A stretch of DNA of 64,000 nucleotides, taken from NCBI GenBank assembly GCA_025384855.1, contig JALAHT010000001.1, positions 1,307,064 through 1,371,063 on the forward strand, written 5' to 3'. The position numbers and the translations under genes were made by a program. The DNA comes from Luteirhabdus salina. GTDB taxonomy: Bacteria > Bacteroidota > Bacteroidia > Flavobacteriales > Flavobacteriaceae. A model generated the notes under the pieces. It searched no databases. It saw nothing but the letters and a program-made list of their open reading frames with translations, and was not told where the DNA came from. This document shows positions 16,551 through 25,861 of this stretch, one piece after another. Position 1 is the stretch's first letter; each line of letters begins with the position of its first letter.

Positions 16551-19481
16551 ATGAAAATTAGATTTTCTACTTTTATTTTTCTCTTTGCCATGATTTTGGG
16601 AGTTTCTGCTCAAGAAACCGATCAGCATAAGCCCATAGAGATCGGGACGGTAGACAACTTCCAACATGTGCAATCAATTGCTTCCAGAACGAATTTACCT
16701 CCGGCAACCACCAAAAAAGCAGAAATGCAAGATGGTCGTTCCTCAAGAAACGTAGTTGTTCCTGGAAAAGATCAACAAACCGAAAACGATTTCTTTGCCT
16801 CAAATCCACATCAATTGGAAAAGGCGTATCAAGCGAAATCACCATCCCTTGTTTTTGATGCTGCAGCGTCAAACTCACAACCTACAGACCCTTCATTGGC
16901 AGTAGGACCAGACCATGTATTTGTAGTTTTTAATACTGGTTTCACAATTTATGATAAATCTGGTAACCAATTGGTGCCTCAAACCGCTCCAACGGCAATT
17001 TTCCCTAGCGGAGGATGCTGTGATTTAACGGTATCATACGATAACCTCGCGGAACGATGGGTTATCACTTTCCTTGGAGGGGGTGCTCAAGTGGCCGTTT
17101 CCGATGGGCCAGACCCAATAAATGATGGTTGGTATACATATACCATTAATACTATCAATGACTATCAAAAACTATCTGTTTGGAGCGATGGGTATTATAT
17201 TACTGATAATACTTCAAACGCTAGCAACCGAGTGTATGCGTTGGAACGTGATGCTTTCCTAGCGGGAGACCCTTCCGCTCAGGTGTTGACTTTCGATCTA
17301 CCCGGAATTGCTACAAACGGATTTTACAGCCCACAAGCTCTAAACATTACAGACGATAATCATCCAGCTCCTGGAGCTGCTCCAATTGTTTATCTACAGG
17401 ATGATGCATGGAGTGGAGTTTCTGAAGATCATGTGAAACTATGGACCATCGATGTAGACTGGGATACACCATCAAACTCTACCGTTTCTAGTCCAACAGA
17501 ATTGGTTACGACAGAATTTATTTCAGTTTTCGACGGTGGTAGCTTTTCAAACTTGACACAGCCTGGTGGTGGTATTCCGATTGATGCACTTCAAGCGACT
17601 ATCATGAACCAAGCACAATTTAGAAAATTTGGTAGCCATAACTCTGCAGTTTTCAACTTTGTTGTAGACACAGATGCATCTTCAGGTGAGCGTGCAGGTG
17701 TTCGTTGGTTAGAGCTTCGTCAAGCTGGCGATGGACAACCATGGAGCATTTATCAGGAAGGAACCTATACTTCACCAGATGGAAAACATGCATGGCATGC
17801 GAGTATGATGATGGACCTTCAAGGAAATATTGGTATGGGATACTCAGGAATGGCTGGTCCAGATACGCCTAACCCAACCGATTTTAGAGTTAGTTCTTAT
17901 TACACAGGCCGCTATGCTGCTGATCCACTAGGAACCATGACAGTAGGTGAAGAGCTTATAGCTTCAGGTAATGCAAACATTCCAGGTTTACGTTATGGGG
18001 ATTATAGTAAAATAGACCTTGATCCAGTAAACGACAAAGAATTTTGGTTCATCAATGAATATATGAACAGTGGTCGTAAGGATGTCGTTGGGGTATTCCA
18101 AATTGCACCAAATTTCAACGATGATGTAGGAGTGGTAAGTATCGATCAGCCTGTTACAGGTACATTAAGTGCTACTGAAACAGTAGAGATTACCATTTTC
18201 AACTATGGGCAGAATCCGGCTTCAAACTTTGATGTTACATATCAAGTCGATGGAGGTCCTGTAGTGACTGAAACCTTCACAGGAACCATTAACTCTGCTG
18301 AAACAGCTACGTATACATTTACAGCAACAGCAGATCTTTCAACAGTAGGTCAAACGTATTCTATTACTTCATCAACCGATTATGGAGCAGATGAAGACAA
18401 TACTAACGATAGCACAACCAAAGAGGTTACCTATCTTGAACCTAATGATATTGGTGTTAGCAGTATCCTTTCTCCTAATTCAGGTGAAAACTTAACGGCT
18501 TCTGAAACGGTTACAGTAACCATCAATAACTATGGAGGTGAACCTCAAAGTGATTTCGATGTAAGCTATACCATAAACGATGGAACTCCAGTTACCGAAA
18601 CTGTTGCAGGTCCGTTGGAAGGAAACTCAGATGTTGATTATACTTTTACCCAAACAGCCGATTTGTCAGCGTTTGGAACGTATAACTTCACTGCATATAC
18701 CGATTTAGCAGGCGATTCTGATGAAACAAACGATGAAGCTACCAAAACGGTAGTGAATTCAAACTGTCAACCTCAAAGTGACTGTACATTAGGTGACGGT
18801 ATCCGTTTATTCGAATTGGGTACTATTAGCAACGCTTCAGATTGCGAGCCTGATGGTTATGGCGACTTTACAAACTTAATTACCGACCTTCAGCAGGATA
18901 CAACGGTACCTTGTACTGTTACTACTGAATACGGAAATCAGTTTGTGACGGTTTGGATCGACTTTAATGACGATTTTGTATTTACGAGCGATGAAAAAAT
19001 TGTTGATAATTATGAAATTGCCGATGGTGAAACTACCGGTACGTTTACAGAAACGTTCGATGCGGTAATCCCTGCAGGAGCAACTCTTGGTGAGCACTTA
19101 ATGCGTGCCAAAACAAACTGGAACGCAGCAGTGCCAGAAGATGCTTGTGATGAGACAACTTTTGGTGAAACAGAAGATTATCGCGTGAATATCGTGGAAG
19201 AATTAGGTGTGAATGAAAATGCTTTGGCTGACAGTGAATTGATTATTTCAAGTTCAGATCAAAAGATTTTTGATATTTCATTGACGACCCAAAGCGATAT
19301 CGATAAGCTAGAAGTTACCGTTCATAATGTATTAGGACAACAGTTGGTTTTCTATCGTAAGGATCTAGAAAACGGATCGTTCAACTATACTTTAGATATG
19401 TCGTATGTAAGCAGCGGCGTGTACCTAGTACGTGTTGGAAACAGCCAATTCGGAAAAGTTGAAAAGATTATTGTTCAATAA
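16551..19481 (+). CDS. T9SS-secreted multidomain protein, paralogue 3 (core + 2 CARDB + GEVED)
   Basis: 976 aa from the ATG at 16551, which opens a clean signal peptide (1-20, GVSA-Q). The pro-region has VVPGKD (69-74). The core (about 105-520) is more divergent: the loop around FPSGGCCDLTVSYD differs, but LQDDAWSGVSEDHVKLW, DALQATIMNQAQFRKF and WLELRQAGDGQPW are kept. Then come two tandem CARDB-like domains (about 522-627 and 631-733), a GEVED domain (about 738-881, WIDFNDDFVF, FGETEDYRV) and a T9SS type A domain (about 885-976, HNVLGQ, DMSYVSSGVYLVRV). It has the longest stalk of the three. An earlier in-frame start would include the predicted promoter and mask the signal peptide. Confidence 0.85.
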   Translation: MKIRFSTFIFLFAMILGVSAQETDQHKPIEIGTVDNFQHVQSIASRTNLPPATTKKAEMQDGRSSRNVVVPGKDQQTENDFFASNPHQLEKAYQAKSPSLVFDAAASNSQPTDPSLAVGPDHVFVVFNTGFTIYDKSGNQLVPQTAPTAIFPSGGCCDLTVSYDNLAERWVITFLGGGAQVAVSDGPDPINDGWYTYTINTINDYQKLSVWSDGYYITDNTSNASNRVYALERDAFLAGDPSAQVLTFDLPGIATNGFYSPQALNITDDNHPAPGAAPIVYLQDDAWSGVSEDHVKLWTIDVDWDTPSNSTVSSPTELVTTEFISVFDGGSFSNLTQPGGGIPIDALQATIMNQAQFRKFGSHNSAVFNFVVDTDASSGERAGVRWLELRQAGDGQPWSIYQEGTYTSPDGKHAWHASMMMDLQGNIGMGYSGMAGPDTPNPTDFRVSSYYTGRYAADPLGTMTVGEELIASGNANIPGLRYGDYSKIDLDPVNDKEFWFINEYMNSGRKDVVGVFQIAPNFNDDVGVVSIDQPVTGTLSATETVEITIFNYGQNPASNFDVTYQVDGGPVVTETFTGTINSAETATYTFTATADLSTVGQTYSITSSTDYGADEDNTNDSTTKEVTYLEPNDIGVSSILSPNSGENLTASETVTVTINNYGGEPQSDFDVSYTINDGTPVTETVAGPLEGNSDVDYTFTQTADLSAFGTYNFTAYTDLAGDSDETNDEATKTVVNSNCQPQSDCTLGDGIRLFELGTISNASDCEPDGYGDFTNLITDLQQDTTVPCTVTTEYGNQFVTVWIDFNDDFVFTSDEKIVDNYEIADGETTGTFTETFDAVIPAGATLGEHLMRAKTNWNAAVPEDACDETTFGETEDYRVNIVEELGVNENALADSELIISSSDQKIFDISLTTQSDIDKLEVTVHNVLGQQLVFYRKDLENGSFNYTLDMSYVSSGVYLVRVGNSQFGKVEKIIVQ

Positions 19482-19502
19482 TATTTTTGAATCTTATAAT
19501 TG

Positions 19503-19532
19503 AAAAGCTCCCTTTCGAGGGAGCTTTTTTAG
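19503..19532. terminator. Bidirectional rho-independent terminator
   Basis: AAAAGCTCCCT (19503-19513), TTCG tetraloop, AGGGAGCTTTT (19518-19528), flanked by A- and T-runs. It lies between the convergent T9SS paralogue 3 and the large outer-membrane protein gene and can serve both strands. Confidence 0.9.
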
Positions 19533-19534
19533 TT

Positions 19535-22500
19535 TTAAAAGAACGCACGTAGCTGAACACTACCTGTATGAACCGCCTTACTGGTTTCGCTCTTCCTTCC
19601 GAAATAGGAAAGGTTGGCATCTAAATATTTTGTAATACGCTTTTGAAATAATAGTTGCCACGTAAAATTTGTACCCGGCTGCAAACCTTCCAACATCTGA
19701 TAGGCCACTGGCGAAAAGGCACTTCCTGAAAATTCATTTTGAATAAAGGTGAATTCCCCATTAATTGAGATTTTCGCAGCATTCGCATACGCAAAGGCCA
19801 AGCCGGCTTTTTGTTGATCCAAGGATTCTTCTGCTCCCAAAGCGTTGTTCTTATTGCCAAACTGATAAAAAGCGTCAAACCTTGTTTGTGGATTCAGCAA
19901 ATACGACACTTTAGGTTGAAACTCATACGTATCCAATTTGAAATTCCTACCTGGAAAGTTCTGCGAGGTACTTTCATTAATGCCTAAGGCACCGTTGAAG
20001 TTCAATAGCCAACTTTCCCATATTTTATGGTTAAACTTCAACTGATGACTCTGTAATTCTGAAGACTGAAGTCCAACCGATAATAAGTTGTCATTCGATG
20101 TCGAAACAAATGTATAGCTAGTAGTATACTGCTGTTTCCCTCTGTTGAAGAACAGCGCATTTCTAAAATTCAAGGTCAACCCCAATTGATCGTCTCCACC
20201 ATCCTTAAACGGATTCAAATTGAAACCATCATCATTTCGCCGAACCCTACGATCAATAACATAAGAGGTCTGGTTATAAAATTTTGACAATAGCTTTAAA
20301 AAGCCCTCTTTTTGCGACCATTGCTGCGGATTTAACGTTAGTATCTGACTAAACTTATTCTGTCGCGTTTTGATGAAAATCTGGTTGGGTAATAACACCC
20401 GAACATACTCCGCTTGATCTTGAAATTGGGCGATTTCAAATTCCTCTAATTCCTGAATTCCGTTATCGTTATAATCGTTCCAGGTATAAATACCCTGTCC
20501 CGGCTCGGTTTCTACATAGGTGAATTCCTGTTGGGGTACCACCCCATTGCTGGATTCCAAAGCAGTATTCAATCGGATCGCATTTTGAAATAGCGATTGG
20601 TTGTACAAAATTCTTGAATTCAAGGATTTTTCCGTCTGCCGCAAGTTATTTCCCAAACTGTCCACCCGATTTGCATACTCCACTTCCCGATAATTGGCAA
20701 AGACCGAAAGTTGTGATGTCTTGGATTGAATGATCTTTGAACGTGCATAAATAGTCTGTGCCCTGTTGGCGCGTTCCAAAGCACCCTCCCGAACACTATC
20801 ATTAATCTGCTGTCGATACCCTGCCGTTACATACACATCGGTGCTGTCACCAATACCTGCAAATACTTCATACGATTGAAGCCGTTGGCTAATTGGGTCT
20901 AATTGCTCTGTTTCCTTGATTAATACCTTATTCTCCTCTAACCCCAGCTTTCCGCCAATCCAAACCTTATCTAAAGAGTAGGCCATCACATTGTATAATC
21001 GACTAAACTCAGTGTCCAGCGAATCGCTTTTGCTGTTCAATACGCTGGCCTGTAATGTGTTGGTGAGTTTTTTCATCTTAATGGCCGAAGAAATAACATG
21101 TCGTACCCCACTAAAATTATCAGAATATCCCAAATGTTGAAACTCGTAGCGCCCACCGCCAACATCGGGATCGGCTACTTCAAATCCTGCCGTAATATAC
21201 TGTTGATTGCCCATTGGGTTCGTAAGGTTCCAGTCGCGATTGAATTCAATATTGTACAAACGCTCGATTGTCCTAAAATCACGTTGAATAAAATCCCCCG
21301 TCGCGAAGGCATTCACCACTAAAGTATCTGCCGTCTTCAAAAGTTGTTGCTTTGCGGCTAATCGGCCTGCAAAGCCATCATTATTGGTATCATCCAAATT
21401 CGAAAATAAATTCAGGTCATTCCGACTTCCAGCGACTTCAAAAGCCACATCCGTTTTTTCGGTGGGAGTGTAACGACCATTTACACCAGCAATCTGTAGC
21501 TTCGTTGGAGCATTCAACGGAATAATCGGAGCGTAATTTCCCTGGGGAACACCGCCGACCGGGGCCACATATTCAAAAATTCGGTTAATGGCACCCGTTT
21601 CACTAATGATATAATCCCCTTGATTGTCGCCAACCAAAGTGAAGCGAACCGTAAATAATTCATCTTCAGGATTGTTCGAATACACAAAGATCTCTTCACC
21701 ATTCAAGATTTCCTTTCTGTATAGAATCTTATTTTCTGAAAAGGTCGTAGGTACCGCCGACGGAGCTGTCATTTCATCTTGATCATCGCCCGCATTACTC
21801 AAAATTTCAACCTGCTCTTCCGAGAGGTTTTGTTGAAGTGGTTGGTTCTTTGCATCGCTTTCAGAATAGACATAGGTCCCAATTTGAAGCTTTTCTGAAG
21901 TATGTTCGGCACCGCCATAGCCTATAAAGCGCGTATAATTCCTATCCGTGTATTGGTATTCCACCACGATTCGCATATTGGAAGTTATAGGATAGGTAGG
22001 ATTGAAGCGAATTTCACCCGCATTGTAATCGATGACATAATCATTATTCTCACCGCGCTCCAACAACAGTCCGTTGACATACACCCGTTCACTTCCTGAA
22101 ACGATCAGAATAAATAATTCACCATTGGGTCCGACCAATTTATAAGGCCCTTGATTTCCCTCTTCACCCTGAAACTGACTTCGCTGAAAAACACCTCTAA
22201 CCAAGGCGCCCGAGGCAAATGCTGAGGTCTGCGAGCCGTTTTCATGCGTCATGGTGCCGCCTAGAGAAATTCCCTGCACCTTTTTGGTAAACCGCGCAAA
22301 ATAGCTGTCATTATTCTGTAAATCGACATCCCCGGCACGTATCTTCCAATTGTCGCCGAACAGTTCAATAAAAATTTGATCGAATTCATCTAAATTCTGG
22401 GAATAACCACCTTCTTGATTCGGGATATTGGCGTCCTGAATCGATGCCCGAATTCCCACCTTATCGCTTAACTTTCCCGTTATTTGTAAATCCAACTGCG

Positions 22501-22975
22501 AGTTCACTACCACATTCTGATTATTTCCGATCGTGATCCCCCTAGAAATACTTCCCGAGGTATTCAGCCCGTCAAAAGGAATGATCGGTTCTTGATCTGA
22601 AGGTTCGTCTAAAGAATACAGTCGCTCGATTGCACCAGTATTCTCAACAATTTGGGAGGGATCGAATTCAAAATAATCGCGGGTCAAGAAGTCGGGATAC
22701 CGAAGGTATTCCACTGTAATGGAATCTTCCGACGTTGTTGTTTCTTCTGTAAAGTATAGCAACGCCTTTTGAAAATCGACACGGTACAAGGAGGTGTCAA
22801 TTACCTTTCCCTGTCGGTCCAAAATACGAAAGCGATTAGGGTTCAGTGAAACCGAATCCAATACAATGCTATCAGAAACAGGAACACGAATCGATCGTTC
22901 GTTCGAAGGTATCTCCTGTGCCAAGGCTAAGCTTCCAATACACAAAGCAAAAAGTAAGGGCCATACTTTCATCAA
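19535..22975 (-). CDS. Very large outer-membrane beta-barrel protein
   Basis: 1146 aa with a signal peptide (1-19, SLALA-Q). After an N-terminal beta domain, residues about 135-240 contain a striking segment: SGSISRGITIGNNQ, VNSQLDLQITGKLSDKVGIRASI, DANIPNQEGGYSQNLDEFDQIFIELFG, then WKIRAGDVDLQ. This resembles a segment found in SprA-like giant translocon proteins and related barrel proteins of Bacteroidota. Much of the rest (about 450-1146) alternates amphipathic strands ending in aromatic residues, as in a large barrel, and the protein ends in LRAFF with a C-terminal phenylalanine typical of outer-membrane proteins. It is far shorter than SprA itself (over 2000 aa). Role uncertain; surface export or structure is possible. 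Confidence 0.65.
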   Translation of the reverse strand: MMKVWPLLFALCIGSLALAQEIPSNERSIRVPVSDSIVLDSVSLNPNRFRILDRQGKVIDTSLYRVDFQKALLYFTEETTTSEDSITVEYLRYPDFLTRDYFEFDPSQIVENTGAIERLYSLDEPSDQEPIIPFDGLNTSGSISRGITIGNNQNVVVNSQLDLQITGKLSDKVGIRASIQDANIPNQEGGYSQNLDEFDQIFIELFGDNWKIRAGDVDLQNNDSYFARFTKKVQGISLGGTMTHENGSQTSAFASGALVRGVFQRSQFQGEEGNQGPYKLVGPNGELFILIVSGSERVYVNGLLLERGENNDYVIDYNAGEIRFNPTYPITSNMRIVVEYQYTDRNYTRFIGYGGAEHTSEKLQIGTYVYSESDAKNQPLQQNLSEEQVEILSNAGDDQDEMTAPSAVPTTFSENKILYRKEILNGEEIFVYSNNPEDELFTVRFTLVGDNQGDYIISETGAINRIFEYVAPVGGVPQGNYAPIIPLNAPTKLQIAGVNGRYTPTEKTDVAFEVAGSRNDLNLFSNLDDTNNDGFAGRLAAKQQLLKTADTLVVNAFATGDFIQRDFRTIERLYNIEFNRDWNLTNPMGNQQYITAGFEVADPDVGGGRYEFQHLGYSDNFSGVRHVISSAIKMKKLTNTLQASVLNSKSDSLDTEFSRLYNVMAYSLDKVWIGGKLGLEENKVLIKETEQLDPISQRLQSYEVFAGIGDSTDVYVTAGYRQQINDSVREGALERANRAQTIYARSKIIQSKTSQLSVFANYREVEYANRVDSLGNNLRQTEKSLNSRILYNQSLFQNAIRLNTALESSNGVVPQQEFTYVETEPGQGIYTWNDYNDNGIQELEEFEIAQFQDQAEYVRVLLPNQIFIKTRQNKFSQILTLNPQQWSQKEGFLKLLSKFYNQTSYVIDRRVRRNDDGFNLNPFKDGGDDQLGLTLNFRNALFFNRGKQQYTTSYTFVSTSNDNLLSVGLQSSELQSHQLKFNHKIWESWLLNFNGALGINESTSQNFPGRNFKLDTYEFQPKVSYLLNPQTRFDAFYQFGNKNNALGAEESLDQQKAGLAFAYANAAKISINGEFTFIQNEFSGSAFSPVAYQMLEGLQPGTNFTWQLLFQKRITKYLDANLSYFGRKSETSKAVHTGSVQLRAFF

Positions 22976-23097
22976 CTATACAACTTACAACAATGCGATT
23001 TATTTTGTGGACTAATTCTTGAAAACCTTTCAAAGTGGGGGTGGACTTAAAAAACAATCTTCCGTACTTTAGCCGAGAACTAAAAAATTCAATTGGT

Positions 23098-23862
23098 TTG
23101 AAAATACTTTCCTATAACGTAAACGGAATTCGTGCCGCCATGCGAAAGGGATTTTTGGAATGGCTACAACAGGCAAACCCAGATGTTATCTGCCTTCAGG
23201 AAACAAAGGCGATGAAAGAACAGGTAGATACCGAAGCCATTGAAGCAGCCGGCTATCCATATCACTATTGGTTTAGCGCCCAAAAAAAAGGCTACAGCGG
23301 TGTGGCAATTCTTTCAAAAAAGGAGCCTAAGCATGTGGAATATGGTACCGGCATCGATTATATGGATGCAGAGGGACGAAACCTGCGGGCCGATTTCGAT
23401 GAGGTGTCGGTTATGAGCCTGTATTTGCCAAGTGGCACCAACATTCAACGATTGGACCATAAGCTGACCTTTATGGACGACTTTCAAATCTATGTGAATG
23501 AGTTGAAAAAGTTCATTCCTAATCTAGTCATTAGTGGCGATTATAATATATGTCACAAGCCCATCGATATCCATGATCCGGTTCGCAATAAAAACGTTTC
23601 AGGTTTTCTGCCGGTCGAACGTGAATGGTTAGGGCAGTTTATCGATAGCGGTTTTATCGATAGCTTCCGGCATTTTAATAAAGATCCGCATCACTATACT
23701 TGGTGGAGCTACCGCGCCAATGCCCGAAACAACAACAAAGGATGGCGTATCGATTATAATATGGTTTCCGAATCCTTACAAGAAAAACTGAAACGAGCCG
23801 TTATATTGCCTGAGGCCAAACACAGTGACCACTGTCCGCTGTTGGTAGAACTTGACCTATAA
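23098..23862 (+). CDS. xth: Exodeoxyribonuclease III (AP endonuclease family)
   Basis: 254 aa from a TTG start at 23098, giving the family's usual beginning (M)KILSYNVNGIRAA. An upstream in-frame GTG at 23035 would add 21 atypical residues. EEP-fold nuclease motifs are visible: catalytic-metal N7 in YNVNG, E38 in CLQETKA, the ISGDYNICH segment with its Asp-x-Asn pair, the WWSYRANARNNNKGWRIDY loop and the C-terminal SDHCPLL. The enzyme incises abasic sites and removes 3' nucleotides in base-excision repair. The OmpA lipoprotein gene starts 10 bp downstream and is likely co-transcribed. Confidence 0.93.
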   Translation: MKILSYNVNGIRAAMRKGFLEWLQQANPDVICLQETKAMKEQVDTEAIEAAGYPYHYWFSAQKKGYSGVAILSKKEPKHVEYGTGIDYMDAEGRNLRADFDEVSVMSLYLPSGTNIQRLDHKLTFMDDFQIYVNELKKFIPNLVISGDYNICHKPIDIHDPVRNKNVSGFLPVEREWLGQFIDSGFIDSFRHFNKDPHHYTWWSYRANARNNNKGWRIDYNMVSESLQEKLKRAVILPEAKHSDHCPLLVELDL

Positions 23863-23872
23863 CCTATATACC

Positions 23873-24823
23873 ATGAGAAAACCCTTCATCTTACTTATAA
23901 GCGTAGCCTTTTTTACCTCCTGTGTGTCATCAAAAATTCATGAGGATTTGCAAGATCGGTACGACGCACTAAAAGCCGAAAACGAGAGTTTGATGGCGCA
24001 ACTCGATAATGCCGATAGTAGCGGTAAGACGTATTCTGCCGATTATTTACGGGATGAAATTGAAACCTTAAAAGGCGAAAAAAGCCGGTTGGAAATGGAA
24101 TTGTCGGCCTGCGAAAGTAATTACGATCGACTGAAAACCTCTTACGATGCGTTGGAAGAAAATAGCTCTTCGGCCTTAACCGAAAATTTAGAACGCAATC
24201 GCAATTTGCTGAAGCAGTTGGAAGAAAAGGAAAAAGCTTTGAATGCTGAAGCCGCTCGATTGGAACAATTACAGAAGGAATTAACCGCTCGTTCCCAGCG
24301 GGTGGACGAATTGGAAGGTATCATCGCTGCCAAAGATGCCAAGATGCGAAACTTGAAGGATGCTATTTCCGCAGCGCTTACCAACTTTGAAGGCAATGGC
24401 CTTACCGTCGAACAACGCGATGGAAAGGTATATGTTTCTATGGAGAATAAACTTTTGTTCGAAAGTGGAAGCTGGTCTGTTAATGGTCGCGGTCGTGAAG
24501 CGGTACAACAATTGGGAGGCGTTTTGGCGCAAAACCCTGAAATTGCCGTCCTGATTGAAGGCCATACCGATAATGTTCCATACGGTGGTAATGGTCCCCT
24601 CCAGGATAATTGGGATCTTTCAACTAAACGTGCAACCGCCATTGTAACGCTGTTAACACAGAATTCGAGCATTCCAAAGGATAATCTTACTGCGGCGGGA
24701 CGAGGAGAATACGCTCCGGTAGCGACAAATAGTACTTCGGAAGGCCGGGCAAAGAACCGTCGAATAGAAGTGATTTTAACACCCAAATTAGACGAGATTT
24801 CCAAACTCTTGAACGAGATGTAG
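23873..24823 (+). CDS. OmpA-family lipoprotein with coiled coil
   Basis: 316 aa from the ATG at 23873. The signal peptide ends in a lipobox (FFTSC-VSS, C16). A long coiled coil (about 22-165, E/L/K/A-rich heptads) and a C-terminal OmpA peptidoglycan-binding domain (about 185-305) follow. The latter shows LLFESGSWSVNGRGREAV, the meso-DAP binding signature IEGHTDNVPYGG, and NRRIEVIL. It should tether the outer membrane to peptidoglycan. The stop codon directly abuts the ATG of the next gene (TAGATG), indicating tight co-transcription with the aldo/keto reductase despite no obvious functional link. Confidence 0.9.
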   Translation: MRKPFILLISVAFFTSCVSSKIHEDLQDRYDALKAENESLMAQLDNADSSGKTYSADYLRDEIETLKGEKSRLEMELSACESNYDRLKTSYDALEENSSSALTENLERNRNLLKQLEEKEKALNAEAARLEQLQKELTARSQRVDELEGIIAAKDAKMRNLKDAISAALTNFEGNGLTVEQRDGKVYVSMENKLLFESGSWSVNGRGREAVQQLGGVLAQNPEIAVLIEGHTDNVPYGGNGPLQDNWDLSTKRATAIVTLLTQNSSIPKDNLTAAGRGEYAPVATNSTSEGRAKNRRIEVILTPKLDEISKLLNEM

Positions 24824-25861
24824 ATGAAGCATTCCCTTTTGCCAAATACCGATTTGTCTGTAAGTGAAATTTGCCTTGGCACCATGACTTGGGGTGAACA
24901 GAACTCCGAAGTGGAAGCGCATGAGCAATTGAATTATGCGGTTGAAAATGATGTAAACTTTATCGATACGGCTGAAATGTATCCCATTCCCGCAAATACT
25001 GAAACGCAAGGCAGAACCGAATCCTACATCGGCTCTTGGCTGAAACAGACAAGAAAACGAGAGGATATCATCTTGGCTTCAAAAATTGCGGGTCCCAATC
25101 GGAAGATGAGTCATATTCGAAATCCGCTCGACTTTAGCAAAGCTTCCATCGAAAAAGCGTTACATGCTAGCCTAAAACGATTGCAAACAGATTATTTGGA
25201 TCTGTACCAATTGCATTGGCCCGAACGTCATGTTAATGTGTTTGGCATTCGAGAGTATTCGTACGGAAGAAATGCTGAGTGGGAAGAAAATTTCGAGGCA
25301 GTGTTGGATGCATTACAGGAATTCGTGAAGGCTGGAAAGATTCGATATGTAGGATTGAGCAATGAAACCCCATGGGGAGCGATGAAGTATGCAGAAATAG
25401 CAAAGAAGGGCGGACTAAAAATGGCGACTATCCAAAACGCGTATAACCTACTAAATCGACGTGATGAAATTGCCTTAACCGAAGTGTTGGAACAAGAAAA
25501 CTATGGGTATTTGGCGTATTCACCGTTAGCTTTTGGTATATTGACGGGTAAATATCTAAACAGTGCTAAGCCGGAAAAATCGCGGGTGACATTATTTCCC
25601 AGTTACCAACGGTACAGTAGTGAATCAAGTCGAAAAGCCACGGAAGCGTATCATCAACTTGGTTCAGAAAATTATCTTTCGCTCACTCAATTAGCATTGG
25701 CATTTGTCAATCAGCAGCCCTTTGTGTCTTCCACCATTATTGGGGCTACCAATCTTCAACAATTGGAAGAAAATATCAATAGTGCAATGGTGACGCTTTC
25801 ACCAGAAATCCTACGAAAAATTGAGGCAATTCACCGAGAACAACCAAATCCGGCACCTTGA
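24824..25861 (+). CDS. Aldo/keto reductase (Tas-like)
   Basis: A 345-aa TIM-barrel NAD(P)H-dependent oxidoreductase resembling E. coli Tas. The catalytic tetrad can be placed: D and Y in FIDTAEMYPIP (about 47-57), K in ILASKIAGP and H in YQLHWPERH. The C-terminal cofactor-phosphate region has STIIGATNLQQLEENI. Length matches the family. Substrate unknown. Its TGA is immediately adjacent (0 bp) to the convergent acyl-CoA dehydrogenase stop with no terminator between them, so read-through antisense to the dehydrogenase is possible. Confidence 0.88.
   Translation: MKHSLLPNTDLSVSEICLGTMTWGEQNSEVEAHEQLNYAVENDVNFIDTAEMYPIPANTETQGRTESYIGSWLKQTRKREDIILASKIAGPNRKMSHIRNPLDFSKASIEKALHASLKRLQTDYLDLYQLHWPERHVNVFGIREYSYGRNAEWEENFEAVLDALQEFVKAGKIRYVGLSNETPWGAMKYAEIAKKGGLKMATIQNAYNLLNRRDEIALTEVLEQENYGYLAYSPLAFGILTGKYLNSAKPEKSRVTLFPSYQRYSSESSRKATEAYHQLGSENYLSLTQLALAFVNQQPFVSSTIIGATNLQQLEENINSAMVTLSPEILRKIEAIHREQPNPAP

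Noticed and set aside
24142-24885. Long minus-strand frame (247 codons) opposite the OmpA gene
   Set aside because: Lies entirely across an unambiguous OmpA-family gene and the start of the aldo/keto reductase; low-complexity Ser/Arg/Phe composition typical of antisense frames.
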